Assembly (NCBI RefSeq): GCF_014204495.1
Contig: NZ_JACHLN010000002.1
Location: 930,001-994,000, forward strand
Reading direction: 5' to 3'
DNA from: Sphingomonas kyeonggiensis
GTDB lineage: Bacteria > Pseudomonadota > Alphaproteobacteria > Sphingomonadales > Sphingomonadaceae
Length of the DNA: 64,000 bases
A program made the translations under genes and the position numbers. Below the pieces are notes generated by a model. That model did not search any database. It saw nothing but the letters and a program-made list of their open reading frames with translations, and was not told the origin of the DNA. Positions 45,332 to 54,360 of the stretch are shown in pieces. The number at the start of each line of letters is the position of its first letter. Positions within the stretch are counted from its first letter, which is position 1.

Positions 45332-46096
45332 TCAAGCCGCGAAGAAATCGGCGATCGCGCGCCCCAGCTCCGGCCGGGTGACGGCGCTCATGTGGTTGCC
45401 GGGAATCTCGACGAAGGTGGCGTTGGGCAGCAGGTCCGCAAGTTCATGCGCCGAGCCGTTATGATCGTCCTCCACGCCGGCGACGACCAAGGTCTCCTCG
45501 GTCAGCCGGGCGAGATGCGCTTCCTGGGTATCGACAAAGGTATCGAGCACCGGCAGCAGCGCCAGCGGATCGGCCTTGGAGGTCTTGAGGAAGGCTTCGG
45601 TCAGCCATTCGCTCGAACCGCGCTCAAACGTCCCGAGATTGGTGAGCACGCGGCGGAAATAGGTGCCGGTGCGCGAGGCGGCGGTGAGGCCCGAAAGCCC
45701 CATGCCGGCGAGCATCACCTTGCGCGGCGTGGCGCCGCCGTCGACGATCATCCGCACCGTGGTCCGCGCGCCGAGCGAATAGCCGCCCAGGTCATAATCG
45801 GTCAGGCCCAGATGCTCGACCAGCGCCAGGCCGTCGCGCGCGGTCACGTCCGGCGGATAGCTGGCGGCTTCGTGCGGCGCGGCGCTCATCCCATGCCCGC
45901 GCAGATCGGGCATGATCACCCGGAAGCCCTTCTCCGCGAGCTTGGCGGCATGGCCGTACTTGATCCAGTTGATCTCCGCGGTGGAGGCGTAGCCATGGAC
46001 CAGCACCGCGTCCCTGCCCTCGCCCATCACATGCCAGGCAAGCTCGGCGCCGTCGAAGCTGGTGAAGCGGTGCGTTTCAATCGGGAAGTCGGCCAA
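45332..46096 (-). CDS. Alpha/beta hydrolase
   Basis: About 254 residues. The oxyanion loop VLVHGYASTAEINW, the elbow LGGYSLGARTTVRM with the nucleophile Ser, the acid region DTFVDTQEAHLARLTEETLV and the His in IPGNHMSAVTRPEL give a complete catalytic triad. The substrate is unknown. I start at TTG 46096, 19 bases before the GFA gene ends, because similarity starts there; an upstream frame to 46168 lies inside the GFA gene. The two genes are probably co-transcribed. Confidence 0.88.
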   Translation of the reverse strand: MADFPIETHRFTSFDGAELAWHVMGEGRDAVLVHGYASTAEINWIKYGHAAKLAEKGFRVIMPDLRGHGMSAAPHEAASYPPDVTARDGLALVEHLGLTDYDLGGYSLGARTTVRMIVDGGATPRKVMLAGMGLSGLTAASRTGTYFRRVLTNLGTFERGSSEWLTEAFLKTSKADPLALLPVLDTFVDTQEAHLARLTEETLVVAGVEDDHNGSAHELADLLPNATFVEIPGNHMSAVTRPELGRAIADFFAA

Positions 46097-46520
46097 CTTT
46101 ATCCATCCAGCGTTTGACGAGGCTCGGGTTCTCTTCGGTCCGTGATGCCGGCAGGTGGCTCGTGTCAAGCCACGCGCGGTGCCAGCTTTCGCATCCCGAA
46201 TGCTCGGTGGGGACGAAACCGCCCGGATCGTCGAAGCTGCCGATCGTCAGGTCGAGCCGGTCATGGCCGTGCGCTTCATAGGTCAGCGGCGTGCCGCACT
46301 GGTAGCAGAAGCCGCGCCGGGCGATCGGGGAAGACGGGTAGCGCTCGGGCTCCCGCTCCCAGCGTACATCCGTCCTGGCGACATTCTTGAACGCGATCGA
46401 GACGCCGCCGGTGGCGCGCTGGCACATGCGGCAATGGCAGAGATAGGCCTCGTCATCGCGCACCGTCACCGAATAGCGCACCCGGCCGCACTGGCAGCCG
46501 CCGGTCATCTGCGTTTCCAT
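46077..46520 (-). CDS. GFA-family zinc protein
   Basis: 147 residues with the CENP-V/GFA fold: GGCQCGRVRYSV, LCHCRMCQRATGG and GFCYQCGTPLTYEA provide the zinc cysteines of the structural and second sites. Family members were named after glutathione-dependent formaldehyde-activating enzyme, but the activity of most is not known. AAGGAG precedes ATG 46520. It is divergent from the marR gene. Confidence 0.9.
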   Translation of the reverse strand: METQMTGGCQCGRVRYSVTVRDDEAYLCHCRMCQRATGGVSIAFKNVARTDVRWEREPERYPSSPIARRGFCYQCGTPLTYEAHGHDRLDLTIGSFDDPGGFVPTEHSGCESWHRAWLDTSHLPASRTEENPSLVKRWMDKVGRLPD

Positions 46521-46567
46521 GGTTGCACTCCTTGCAATTATTGCGACGCACAATGCACTCAGGTTGC

Positions 46568-46593
46568 AGATTGCAATCTATAAGTGTGCTTAT
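46568..46593. promoter_or_regulatory. Palindromes in the gfa-marR intergenic region (MarR operator candidates)
   Basis: AGATTGCAATCT (46568-46579) is a perfect 12-bp palindrome and ATAAGTGTGCTTAT (46580-46593) has 5-bp arms around TGTG. They abut in the 85-bp divergent gap. The region is also rich in TTGCA repeats (46521-46575). MarR proteins bind such AT-rich palindromes. Confidence 0.5.
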
Positions 46594-46605
46594 TATGTGC
46601 GCGCT

Positions 46606-47052
46606 ATGACCGAGAGTCTTGGATTCCTCTTGAGCGATACCGCTCGCCTGCTGCGCCGCCGTTTCGACGAGCGGGCGCGCAGCAGCGGCGCGAGCGTGGC
46701 GCAGTGGCGCGCGCTCAAGATCCTCTCGCGCCAGCCCGGCCTCAATCAGGGCCAACTGGCCGAGCAGCTCGAAGTCGAGCCGATCACCGCGTGCCGGATG
46801 GTCGACCGACTGGAGGAAGCCGGCTTCGTCGAGCGCCGCCGCGATCCCGCCGATCGCCGCGCCTGGCGGATCCACCTCACCGAAAAGGCCGATCCGGTGC
46901 TCGACGAGCTCCAGGAGCTGGCCGGGGTGATGATCGAAGATGCGCTTCAGGGGTTGAGCTCCGTGCAGCGTGAAGAACTGGTCGGATCGCTCCAGGCGAT
47001 CCGCGCTAACCTGAGCAACGTTCAAGAGGGCAAAGAGGCCGCAAATGGCTGA
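46606..47052 (+). CDS. MarR-family transcriptional regulator
   Basis: 148 residues with winged helix features: VAQWRALKILSRQPGLNQGQ, LEVEPITACRMVDRLEEAGF and the wing RRRDPADRRAWRIHLTEKA. It overlaps the emrA-like gene by 8 bases. It likely represses the efflux operon until a ligand is bound. ATG 46606 gives the normal MarR length; no good ribosome binding site is seen. Confidence 0.92.
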   Translation: MTESLGFLLSDTARLLRRRFDERARSSGASVAQWRALKILSRQPGLNQGQLAEQLEVEPITACRMVDRLEEAGFVERRRDPADRRAWRIHLTEKADPVLDELQELAGVMIEDALQGLSSVQREELVGSLQAIRANLSNVQEGKEAANG

Positions 47053-48145
47053 CGCAGATCCCAAGATCGAGAAGTCCGAAGAGACCAGGATCACCATCGA
47101 GAGCGAAGGCACGGCCGCGCCGGAGGCACCGGCCAAGCCGAAGCGCGGGCTGCTGCGTCCGCTGCTGATGTTCGGCGTGCCGGCGATCCTGCTCGCCATC
47201 GTGGGCTATTTCTACTTCACCGGCGGCCACAGCGTGTCGACCGACAATGCCTATGTGCAGCAGGACAAGAGCTCGGTCTCGACCGACGTCGCCGGGCGCA
47301 TCGTCTATGTCGGGGTGAAGGAGAACCAGGCGGTCAAGGCGGGCGACGTGCTGTTCCGCATCGATCCCGAGCCCTACAAGATCGCGGTGGCCCAGGCCCA
47401 GGCCGCGATCGCCGCGGCGCAGGTGCAGCTCAACACCGACCAGGTGAGCTTCCAGGGCAAGGGCGCCGACATCCAGGCGGCGCAGGACGCGATCCAGAAC
47501 GCCCAGGAGAATTACGACCGGCAGAACGCGCTGATGAAGCAGGGCTTCACGACGCGGGCGAACTTCCAGTCGGCCCAGCATGCGCTCGAGCAGGCGCGGG
47601 CCCAGCTGCAGAATGCCCAGGCCAGTGCCAATGAGGCGCGGGCCAAGATCGCCACCGGCGCGGCGGTGCCCGGCGAGAACCCGCAGATCGCGGCGGCGCG
47701 GGTGCAGCTGAGCAAGGCGCTGCTCGACCTGCAGCGCACCACGGTGGTCGCGCCGGTCAGCGGCGTGGTCAGCCAGACCAAGAGCCTGCAGGTCGGCCAG
47801 CAGATGATCACCGGCCTCGCGGCGGTGACGATCGTCTCGGACAAGCCGGCATGGGTCGATGCGAACTTCAAGGAGACCGATCTCAACAAGATGCGGGTCG
47901 GCCAGTGCGCGATTGTCGGCTTCGATGCCTATCCGGGCCTCGAGCTGCGAGGGCATGTCGAATCCCTCGGCGCAGGCACCGGCAGCGAATTTTCCGTCCT
48001 CCCGGCCCAGAATGCCAACGGCAATTGGGTGAAGGTGACGCAGCGCGTACCGGTACGCATCGCGATCGACGAGAAGAGCCCGCGCGCGCTGATCGCCGGC
48101 ATCTCGGCCGACGTGAAGGTCGTGTTCAACGGCCCCTGCAAGTAA
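47045..48145 (+). CDS. HlyD-type membrane fusion protein of an EmrAB-like pump
   Basis: 366 residues: cytoplasmic N-terminus, a membrane helix (about 39-58, LLMFGVPAILLAIVGYFYF), then STDNAYVQQDKSSVSTDVAG, a lipoyl-like domain, a long helical hairpin (about 110-215), and a beta-barrel with VAPVSGVVSQTKSLQVGQ. It spans the periplasm between the inner-membrane pump encoded next and an outer membrane channel not found here. Overlaps marR by 8 bases. Confidence 0.93.
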   Translation: MADADPKIEKSEETRITIESEGTAAPEAPAKPKRGLLRPLLMFGVPAILLAIVGYFYFTGGHSVSTDNAYVQQDKSSVSTDVAGRIVYVGVKENQAVKAGDVLFRIDPEPYKIAVAQAQAAIAAAQVQLNTDQVSFQGKGADIQAAQDAIQNAQENYDRQNALMKQGFTTRANFQSAQHALEQARAQLQNAQASANEARAKIATGAAVPGENPQIAAARVQLSKALLDLQRTTVVAPVSGVVSQTKSLQVGQQMITGLAAVTIVSDKPAWVDANFKETDLNKMRVGQCAIVGFDAYPGLELRGHVESLGAGTGSEFSVLPAQNANGNWVKVTQRVPVRIAIDEKSPRALIAGISADVKVVFNGPCK

Positions 48146-48146
48146 C

Positions 48147-49766
48147 ATGGCGTCGGCAGCCCCCGGCCGCGCCACCAGGGCGGGTGAGGCGTCTCCCTCT
48201 ACGCCTCCCCGCCCGCAAGCCGCTCCCCCGTCGGGGGGCGGCGCTGCACTGCCCGTAAAGTACAAGGGCCTTCTCACGCTCGGCGTCATGATGGCGACGA
48301 TCATGCAGATCCTCGACACGACCATCGCCAATGTCGCCATCCCGCATATGCAGGCGTCGCTCGGCGCCACCCGCGACACGATCAACTGGGTGCTGACGAG
48401 CTATATCGTCGCCTCGGCCATCGCGATCCCGATCACCGGCTGGCTTTCCGACCGGATCGGCTCGCGCAACCTGTTCCTGATCTCCACCGTCGGCTTCGTC
48501 ATCGCCTCCGCGATGTGCGGCGCGGCGCAGACGCTGGAGGAGATGGTCGCCTTCCGCATCCTGCAGGGCATCACCGCGGCGTTCCTCAACCCGCTGAGCC
48601 AGACAGTGATGCTCGACATCAACAAGCCCGAGGACCAGCCCAAGGCGATGTCGATCTGGGGCATGGGCATCATGGTCGGCCCGATCATGGGCCCGCTGAT
48701 CGGCGGCTACCTGACCGACAATTTCGACTGGCGCTGGGTATTCTACGTCAACCTGCCGGTGGGCGTGGTCTGCTTCGCGATCCTGTGGTGGCTCCTCCCC
48801 TCGCGGCCGATCCGCAAGCGCCAGTTCGACGCGTTCGGCTTCTCGCTGCTCGCCATCGCCATCGCCTCGCTGCAGCTGATGCTCGATCGCGGGCAGGACC
48901 AGGACTGGTTCTCCTCCACCGAGATCTGGGTGGAGATGCTGGTGTCGATCATCGCCTTCTGGATGTTCTTCGTGCACCTGTTCACCGGCAAGAACCCGAT
49001 GTTCGAGCGCGAGCTGTGGAAGCATCGCAACCTCGTCACCGGCATCTTCTTCATGATGGTGATCGGCCTGGTGATGATGGCGACGATGGCGCTGCTGCCG
49101 CCGATGCTGCAGAGCCTGTACGGCTATTCGGTGTTCGACACCGGCCTGTTGCTGATGCCGCGTGGCGTGGGCGTGGTGATCACGATGTTCGCGGGTGCGC
49201 AGCTGATCCAGCGCGGCTGGCTCGATCCGCGCTGGTCCGTCGGCATCGGCCTGGCGATCGCGGCGGTCTCGCTGTGGGAGATGTCGGGCTGGACGATCGA
49301 GATGGGCAGCACGCCCTTCATCGTCTCGGGCTTCGTCCAGGGCCTGGGCCTCGGCCTGGTGTTCATGCCGCTCAACGGCCTGGCCTTTGCCGGCCTCCCC
49401 CCGCATTTTCGTACCGAGGGCTCGAGCCTGCTCAACCTGACCCGCAATATCGGCGCGTCGGTGGGCATCTCGGCGGTGAGCGCGATCCTGGCGCAGAACA
49501 TCCAGCGCAGCCACCAGTATCTGGGTGAGCACGTCACCGCGACGACGATGAACGGCATGGGCTCGCTGATCCAGGGCATGGGCCAGCAGGGCGCGATGAT
49601 CACCGGCATGATGGACGCCGAAGTGAACCGCCAGGCGGCAATGATCGCCTATCTCAACGACTTCTGGCTGATGGCGATCGTGACCGCGATCAGCGTGCCG
49701 CTGGTGGTGCTGCTGCAGAAGCCGGGCGGGAAAGTGGAGAATGATCCGGCTGCGGCGGGGCACTGA
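48147..49766 (+). CDS. DHA2-family MFS multidrug efflux transporter (EmrB/QacA type)
   Basis: 539 residues with about 14 predicted membrane helices. Motif D1 (MQILDTTIANVAIPHMQ), motif A (GWLSDRIGSRNLF) and motif C region (GPIMGPLIGGYLTDNFDWRW) are typical of DHA2 drug/proton antiporters. It starts 1 base after the fusion-protein stop. Its 3' end overlaps the convergent DUF418 gene by 77 bases. Confidence 0.94.
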   Translation: MASAAPGRATRAGEASPSTPPRPQAAPPSGGGAALPVKYKGLLTLGVMMATIMQILDTTIANVAIPHMQASLGATRDTINWVLTSYIVASAIAIPITGWLSDRIGSRNLFLISTVGFVIASAMCGAAQTLEEMVAFRILQGITAAFLNPLSQTVMLDINKPEDQPKAMSIWGMGIMVGPIMGPLIGGYLTDNFDWRWVFYVNLPVGVVCFAILWWLLPSRPIRKRQFDAFGFSLLAIAIASLQLMLDRGQDQDWFSSTEIWVEMLVSIIAFWMFFVHLFTGKNPMFERELWKHRNLVTGIFFMMVIGLVMMATMALLPPMLQSLYGYSVFDTGLLLMPRGVGVVITMFAGAQLIQRGWLDPRWSVGIGLAIAAVSLWEMSGWTIEMGSTPFIVSGFVQGLGLGLVFMPLNGLAFAGLPPHFRTEGSSLLNLTRNIGASVGISAVSAILAQNIQRSHQYLGEHVTATTMNGMGSLIQGMGQQGAMITGMMDAEVNRQAAMIAYLNDFWLMAIVTAISVPLVVLLQKPGGKVENDPAAAGH

Positions 49767-51039
49767 GCTCCGCCCGCCGGAAGGGCTGCGGCTTGACATA
49801 GGCCAGGCTGCGCCACGCCCATTCTAGCGGGCCGCTGACGAAGTGGCGCATCCATAGATTGGCGAAGGCGACCAGCGCGACGATCCCGATCGTCGAGATC
49901 GCCGCCATCTCGGCCCAGCCAAACCGCCCCCAGAGGTTGAAGCCCCAGGGCGCGAACAGGATGTACATGCCGACGATCTGCTGGAGGAAGTAGAGCGAGA
50001 AGGCCATGCGGCCCGGCGCCTTGAACAGACCGAGCACCGCGGCGCCGGTGCGGCCCTTCACCGCGAGATTGACCAGGGCAAGATGCCCCAGGCCGATCGC
50101 CATCCGGGCGAACTCGCCGGTGATCCACAAGCTGCGCGGACCGGGCGAGAAGCTGAGCGTCTCGGCCAGCCCGATCCAGCGCGCGGTGAGCCCGAACCCG
50201 TAGCCGGCCACCATCAGCCACAGGTAGAAACGCGCGCTCCGCAGCCCATGGATCACGCCCCATTTCCACAGCGCGACGCCGATCAGCATCGTGCAGAACG
50301 CCTCCAGCACGTCCCAGACCAGCCATTCGCTGGCGAGATAGCTCCAATAGCGCCAGGCGTTCTTCGCATAGGGCAGCCAACCGCCCTGATGCGCCGCATG
50401 CTCGCGGGCAACCGCCTGGGCATCGGGGACATGGGTCTCGAGCTTGCGCCATTCGGTCAGCGCGGCCGGATCGCCCGCCTCGACCTTCTGCACAAGCTCG
50501 GTCCGCGCGACATATTCGCGGGCGCCGTATTCGGGGATGCCGAGCCCGGTGATCACCGCCCAGCCCAGCCCCAGCACGACCAGCGTCTTCGGCCCCAAGG
50601 TGCGGAACGGGAAGAGGAACAGCGCCGCGAGCGCGTAGATGTGGAGGATATCGCCCGGCCAGAGCAGCACGAACACGTCGAACAGGCCGAACGCCAGCAG
50701 CCAGAGGTTGCGGCGATAATAGAGGTCGGCGACCGCGACCGGCCCGTCGGGTTCCATCGCCTTGCGCGCCAGCACCATCATGCCCGCACCGAACAGGAAT
50801 TCGAGCAGGCAGCGCTGGGTGCCGGCGAAGAACAGGTTCACCGCCCACCAGGCATCGCGGTCCGCCGCGGTCCAGCCGATCAGCCGGACATCGGCCGAGA
50901 AGGTCCAGACGCTGGCGGCCATGTACGGCACGTTGATGTAGAAGATGCCGAGGATCGCCAGCCCGCGCAGCATGTCGAGCACATCGATGCGGGCCTTGCC
51001 GCGCACCGGCGCCAATCCGGCATTGCCCGTTTCCACCAC
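49690..51039 (-). CDS. DUF418-family membrane protein (paralogue 1)
   Basis: 449 residues, about 8-10 helices, with the conserved start DVLDMLRGLAILGIFYINVP and the C-terminal DUF418 part FSLYFLQQIVGMYILFAPWG and GPLEWAWRSLAY. The N-terminal resemblance to acyltransferase-3 type proteins suggests a role in modifying surface molecules, but the function is unproved. Starts at GTG. A second member is at 56977-58311. Confidence 0.88.
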   Translation of the reverse strand: MVETGNAGLAPVRGKARIDVLDMLRGLAILGIFYINVPYMAASVWTFSADVRLIGWTAADRDAWWAVNLFFAGTQRCLLEFLFGAGMMVLARKAMEPDGPVAVADLYYRRNLWLLAFGLFDVFVLLWPGDILHIYALAALFLFPFRTLGPKTLVVLGLGWAVITGLGIPEYGAREYVARTELVQKVEAGDPAALTEWRKLETHVPDAQAVAREHAAHQGGWLPYAKNAWRYWSYLASEWLVWDVLEAFCTMLIGVALWKWGVIHGLRSARFYLWLMVAGYGFGLTARWIGLAETLSFSPGPRSLWITGEFARMAIGLGHLALVNLAVKGRTGAAVLGLFKAPGRMAFSLYFLQQIVGMYILFAPWGFNLWGRFGWAEMAAISTIGIVALVAFANLWMRHFVSGPLEWAWRSLAYVKPQPFRRAELSAPPQPDHSPLSRPASAAAPPAAR

Positions 51040-51186
51040 GCGTCGCGACCCACCCCAGAGAAGGGACCGGTCTAATCTGGATCAGTCAATTCCCGGTAAA
51101 GAAGCGCGATGCGGTTCACGTGCCGCCGCAACGTCTCGTCCTGCGCGTCGATTCAGGATAGGATCGGGCAACAGAGGGGAATGCAG

Positions 51187-51837
51187 ATGCGGATCAAGAT
51201 GCTTGCCATGGTTTCCGCCGCGCTCGTGCTGGGGGCCGCCGCCCCGCCGCGCCCTGCCCCGATCGAGCAGCTCGACGTGGCGCTGCACGAACTCACCCCC
51301 AATGGCGGCGACTTCACCCTGGCCACCATCCCGGCCGACGAGCGCGGCGCCTTCGCCCGCGCACGGGTGGACCGCATCGAAGTGGATCCCGACGCGCTCG
51401 CGCTGGTCGAGGATCGCCAAAGCGCCCGTGCGCTCGCCGCGATGCTCCTCAGCTATTTCGCTATGCCCGATCCCCCGCGCATCACCACCAGCCCTTCGCG
51501 CGTGGGAACCACGGTTGCGGCAGCCGGCGCGATCCTGCTCGGCACCAAGGTGATCGACCCGACAGACAAGAAGGATTTCGGCTACGAGGAGCAGGCGCGC
51601 CCGGCATTCCAACTTGGCTGGTTCCCGCCGGCGCGCGAAGGGCCGGAAGCCGGCGCGATCCGCGCATCGCGGATGGTCGCGATGCTCAACAAGGCCGGCG
51701 GCTGCTCGGGCCCGCTCGCCGATGTGCTGGACAGTGCCGAGAAGCTCGGCAACCGCGAAGCGGCCGACCTCGCCCGCCGCGTCCGCAAGGACCTGGGCCG
51801 CTCGATCTACCCGCCCGACTATAGCTGCGGCGGCTGA
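51187..51837 (+). CDS. Exported protein of unknown function
   Basis: 216 residues with a signal peptide (MRIKMLAMVSAALVLGAAAP). The mature part is helical with HELTPNGGDFTLATIPADE, MLNKAGGCSGPLADVLDSAE and a C-terminal cysteine in PDYSCGG. ATG 51187 has AGAGGGG 8 bases upstream; ATG 51181 is too close. I do not recognise the family. It is divergent from the DUF418 gene. Confidence 0.75.
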   Translation: MRIKMLAMVSAALVLGAAAPPRPAPIEQLDVALHELTPNGGDFTLATIPADERGAFARARVDRIEVDPDALALVEDRQSARALAAMLLSYFAMPDPPRITTSPSRVGTTVAAAGAILLGTKVIDPTDKKDFGYEEQARPAFQLGWFPPAREGPEAGAIRASRMVAMLNKAGGCSGPLADVLDSAEKLGNREAADLARRVRKDLGRSIYPPDYSCGG

Positions 51838-51977
51838 TTTCCGCTGCGCCGGCACGCGCAACAAATTATTACACCTGCGTAACTTCGCACCCGCAACATG
51901 TAACCGTGTAACCGCCCTATAATGATGGAAATTCCGCTTTTTCCGGCGCCGTCCTGGCGTGGCCAAACGAGATTTCC

Positions 51978-53816
51978 ATGCGCGAACGAATTGCCAACCT
52001 CCCCCTCGCCACCAAGACCACGATCATTACGATCTCCAGCTTGCTGGTGCTCGCGCTCGCCACCTTCGTGCTGAGCGACCGGGTGCTGACCGCCGATGCC
52101 GAACGCGTCGCGGCCGAGCGCCAGGAGACCAACATGCGCGTCGCCTGGAAGGTGCTGAACGACGAAGGCGCCTTCCGCGCCGACGGCACCGATCTCTATG
52201 TCGGCGAGCACAAGCTCAACGGCTGGACCCAGCCGGTGGACGAGATCAAGCGGCTGGTCGGCGGCACCGCGACCGTGTTCGCGGGCGACACCCGCATCAC
52301 CACCAATGTGCTGAAGCCCGACGGCAGCCGCGCGGTCGGCACACCGCTCGCCGCCGGTCCTGCCAAGGACGCGGTGCTCGGTCAGGGCAAGCCCTATCGC
52401 GGCACCGCAGAGATCCTCGGCAAGCAGTTCTTCACCGCCTATGATCCGATCAAGGACGCCAGCGGCAAGGTGGTGGGCGTACTCTATGTCGGCATTCCGC
52501 GCAGCGACGTGCTCTCGGCCATCCAGTCGGTCCGCTCGTCGATGGCGATCACCGCGACGCTGATCACCCTGCTCGTCACCGCGATCGGCTTCCTGATCGG
52601 CCGGGCGATGTTCCGCCCGCTCGCCCAGATGACCGAGGCGATGGAACATCTCTCGGCCGGCGACACCGCCGTGACGATCCCGGATCGCCGCAGCGAGGAT
52701 GAGATCGGCAAGATGGCGCGCGCGCTCGAGCGCTTCCGCGTCGCCGCCAACGACAAGGCCGCGGCCGAGGCCAAGCACCGGCTGGGCGAGATCGAACGCG
52801 AAAAGGCGATGGCAATGCTGGGCGGCGCGCTGGAGCGCGTGGCCGGCGGCGACCTGACCGCCGATGTCGGCAAGGATTTCCCGAGCGACTATGCCGAGCT
52901 CGGCGGCAACTATAACGGCGCCCTCTCCAGCCTGCGCGCGCTGATCGGCACGGTGATGGAAAGCACCGGCGCGATCCAGACCGGCTCGATGGAAATCGCT
53001 GCCGCGTCGGAGGACCTTGCCCGCCGCACCGAGGGCAATGCCGCAAGCCTCGAAGAGACGTCGGCCGCCGTGACCCAGATGAACCAGCGCCTGCGCGCCA
53101 CCGCCGATGCCGCGAGCCAGACCGTCACCCGCGCCGATGCGGCGATCGCGGTAGTCGGCTCGGGCCGCGAGACCGCCGACGAGGCGGTGCAGGCGATGAG
53201 CCGGGTCAGCGAGAGCGCCAAGGGCATCGACTCGGTGATCGAAGGCCTGGACAAGATCGCCTTCCAGACGCGCGTCCTTGCAATGAATGCGGCCGTGGAA
53301 GCCGGCCGTGCCGGCGAGGCGGGCCGCGGCTTCGCGGTGGTCGCCGACCTCGTCTCCGCCCTCGCCATGCGCGCCGAGGAGGAAGCCAAGCGGGCTCGCG
53401 ACCAGCTGACCGTAACCCAGGCTGAAGTCGAGACTGCGAAGGGCGCCGTCGAGCGCGTCGATGGCGCGCTTTCGGAGATCGTCGACACGGTGGGCGAAGT
53501 GCACCAGCTGCTCGGCACGATCGCTTCGGACAACCAGGCCCAGTCGACCGCGATCGGCGAAATCAGCACCGCGATCGGCACGATGGATCAGGCGACCCAG
53601 CAGAATGCGGCGATGGTCGAGGAAACCTCGGCGGCGGCGCGTGCGCTGACCGACCAGGTGAGCCGCCTCGACGCGCAGGCCGGTACCTTCCGCATCGACG
53701 ATGGCGGGCGCCGCCCGGCCGCCGCATCGGCTCCGCGCGGGTTCAAGCCACTGGCTAGCACCCGTCCTGTGCCGGCCAAGCCGATCGGCGACGCCGAGGC
53801 CTGGGCGAGCTTCTGA
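51978..53816 (+). CDS. Membrane methyl-accepting chemotaxis protein with Cache-type sensor
   Basis: 612 residues. Helix 1 (about 13-34), a periplasmic single-Cache domain (about 40-185, with WTQPVDEIKRLVGGTATVFA, KPYRGTAEILGKQFFTAYDP, GVLYVGIPRSDVL), helix 2 (about 190-212), HAMP (FRPLAQMTEAMEHLSAGDT), a second HAMP-like stretch (VAGGDLTADVG) and the MCP signalling domain with KIAFQTRVLAMNAAVEAGRA. It ends after a flexible linker in AWASF, which fits the xWxxF CheR/CheB tether pattern. The ligand is probably a small organic acid or similar, by family. Confidence 0.93.
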   Translation: MRERIANLPLATKTTIITISSLLVLALATFVLSDRVLTADAERVAAERQETNMRVAWKVLNDEGAFRADGTDLYVGEHKLNGWTQPVDEIKRLVGGTATVFAGDTRITTNVLKPDGSRAVGTPLAAGPAKDAVLGQGKPYRGTAEILGKQFFTAYDPIKDASGKVVGVLYVGIPRSDVLSAIQSVRSSMAITATLITLLVTAIGFLIGRAMFRPLAQMTEAMEHLSAGDTAVTIPDRRSEDEIGKMARALERFRVAANDKAAAEAKHRLGEIEREKAMAMLGGALERVAGGDLTADVGKDFPSDYAELGGNYNGALSSLRALIGTVMESTGAIQTGSMEIAAASEDLARRTEGNAASLEETSAAVTQMNQRLRATADAASQTVTRADAAIAVVGSGRETADEAVQAMSRVSESAKGIDSVIEGLDKIAFQTRVLAMNAAVEAGRAGEAGRGFAVVADLVSALAMRAEEEAKRARDQLTVTQAEVETAKGAVERVDGALSEIVDTVGEVHQLLGTIASDNQAQSTAIGEISTAIGTMDQATQQNAAMVEETSAAARALTDQVSRLDAQAGTFRIDDGGRRPAAASAPRGFKPLASTRPVPAKPIGDAEAWASF

Positions 53817-53820
53817 TCTC

Positions 53821-53903
53821 TGGTTCCCCGGCGAAAGCCGGGGCCCAGGGCCACAAGCGACACGGCAGAGAAACCCTGAGCCCCGGCTTTCGCCGGGGAA
53901 CCG
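53821..53903. repeat. Dispersed inverted pair (CCGGCGAAAGCCGGGG family)
   Basis: TGGTTCCCCGGCGAAAGCCG and CCCCGGCTTTCGCCGGGGAA flank GGCCACAAGCGACACGGCAG. It fills the gap between the convergent chemoreceptor and GFA genes, ending at the GFA stop codon. Confidence 0.8.
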
Positions 53904-54356
53904 CTACTCCGCCGCTTGTCCAGGCAAGAACAACGCCGCGAACGCGTCCATCGGCGCGCTTTCCGGCCATTGCGGGACATCGTCGGCGATGACGATCCAG
54001 GGCTGCTTGCGGCTGGTCCAGATGTGCAGGCGCGGGCTGGGCTCATCGCTGCGGTCGAGCGTGCCCGCACGCACGATCGCCAGGCCCGGCCGGCCGCTGT
54101 TCACATTGTAGAGCCGGGTGTGGCAGGTGCCGCAGGCGAAGTGGCGCGAGATCGCGCCGTTCGAGGTCGGCAGGGTGAAGTCGACCACCGCACCCTTCAC
54201 GATCGCGAGCGCGGCCTCGCGCACCGGCGCCTGCTCGGCAAAGGCGCTGCCCGAACCCGTCTGGCAGTCGCGGCAATGGCAGCAATAGACGGCCGGCAGG
54301 TCGTCCATCGCCAGGGTGTAGCGGACGGCGCCGCAGCGGCAGCCGCCCGCTATCAC
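53904..54356 (-). CDS. GFA-family zinc protein (second copy)
   Basis: 150 residues: GGCRCGAVRYTLA, YCCHCRDCQTGSGSAFAEQA and FACGTCHTRLYNVN carry the zinc cysteines. It starts at GTG 4 bases after the asd stop, so it is probably co-transcribed with asd. It is not closely similar to the GFA protein at 46077 beyond the family motifs. Confidence 0.9.
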   Translation of the reverse strand: MIAGGCRCGAVRYTLAMDDLPAVYCCHCRDCQTGSGSAFAEQAPVREAALAIVKGAVVDFTLPTSNGAISRHFACGTCHTRLYNVNSGRPGLAIVRAGTLDRSDEPSPRLHIWTSRKQPWIVIADDVPQWPESAPMDAFAALFLPGQAAE

Positions 54357-54360
54357 CGGG

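Noticed and set aside
46077..46120. Frameshift or fusion between the GFA and hydrolase genes
   Set aside because: Both proteins are complete with their family ends; the overlap is small and explained by a TTG start at 46096.
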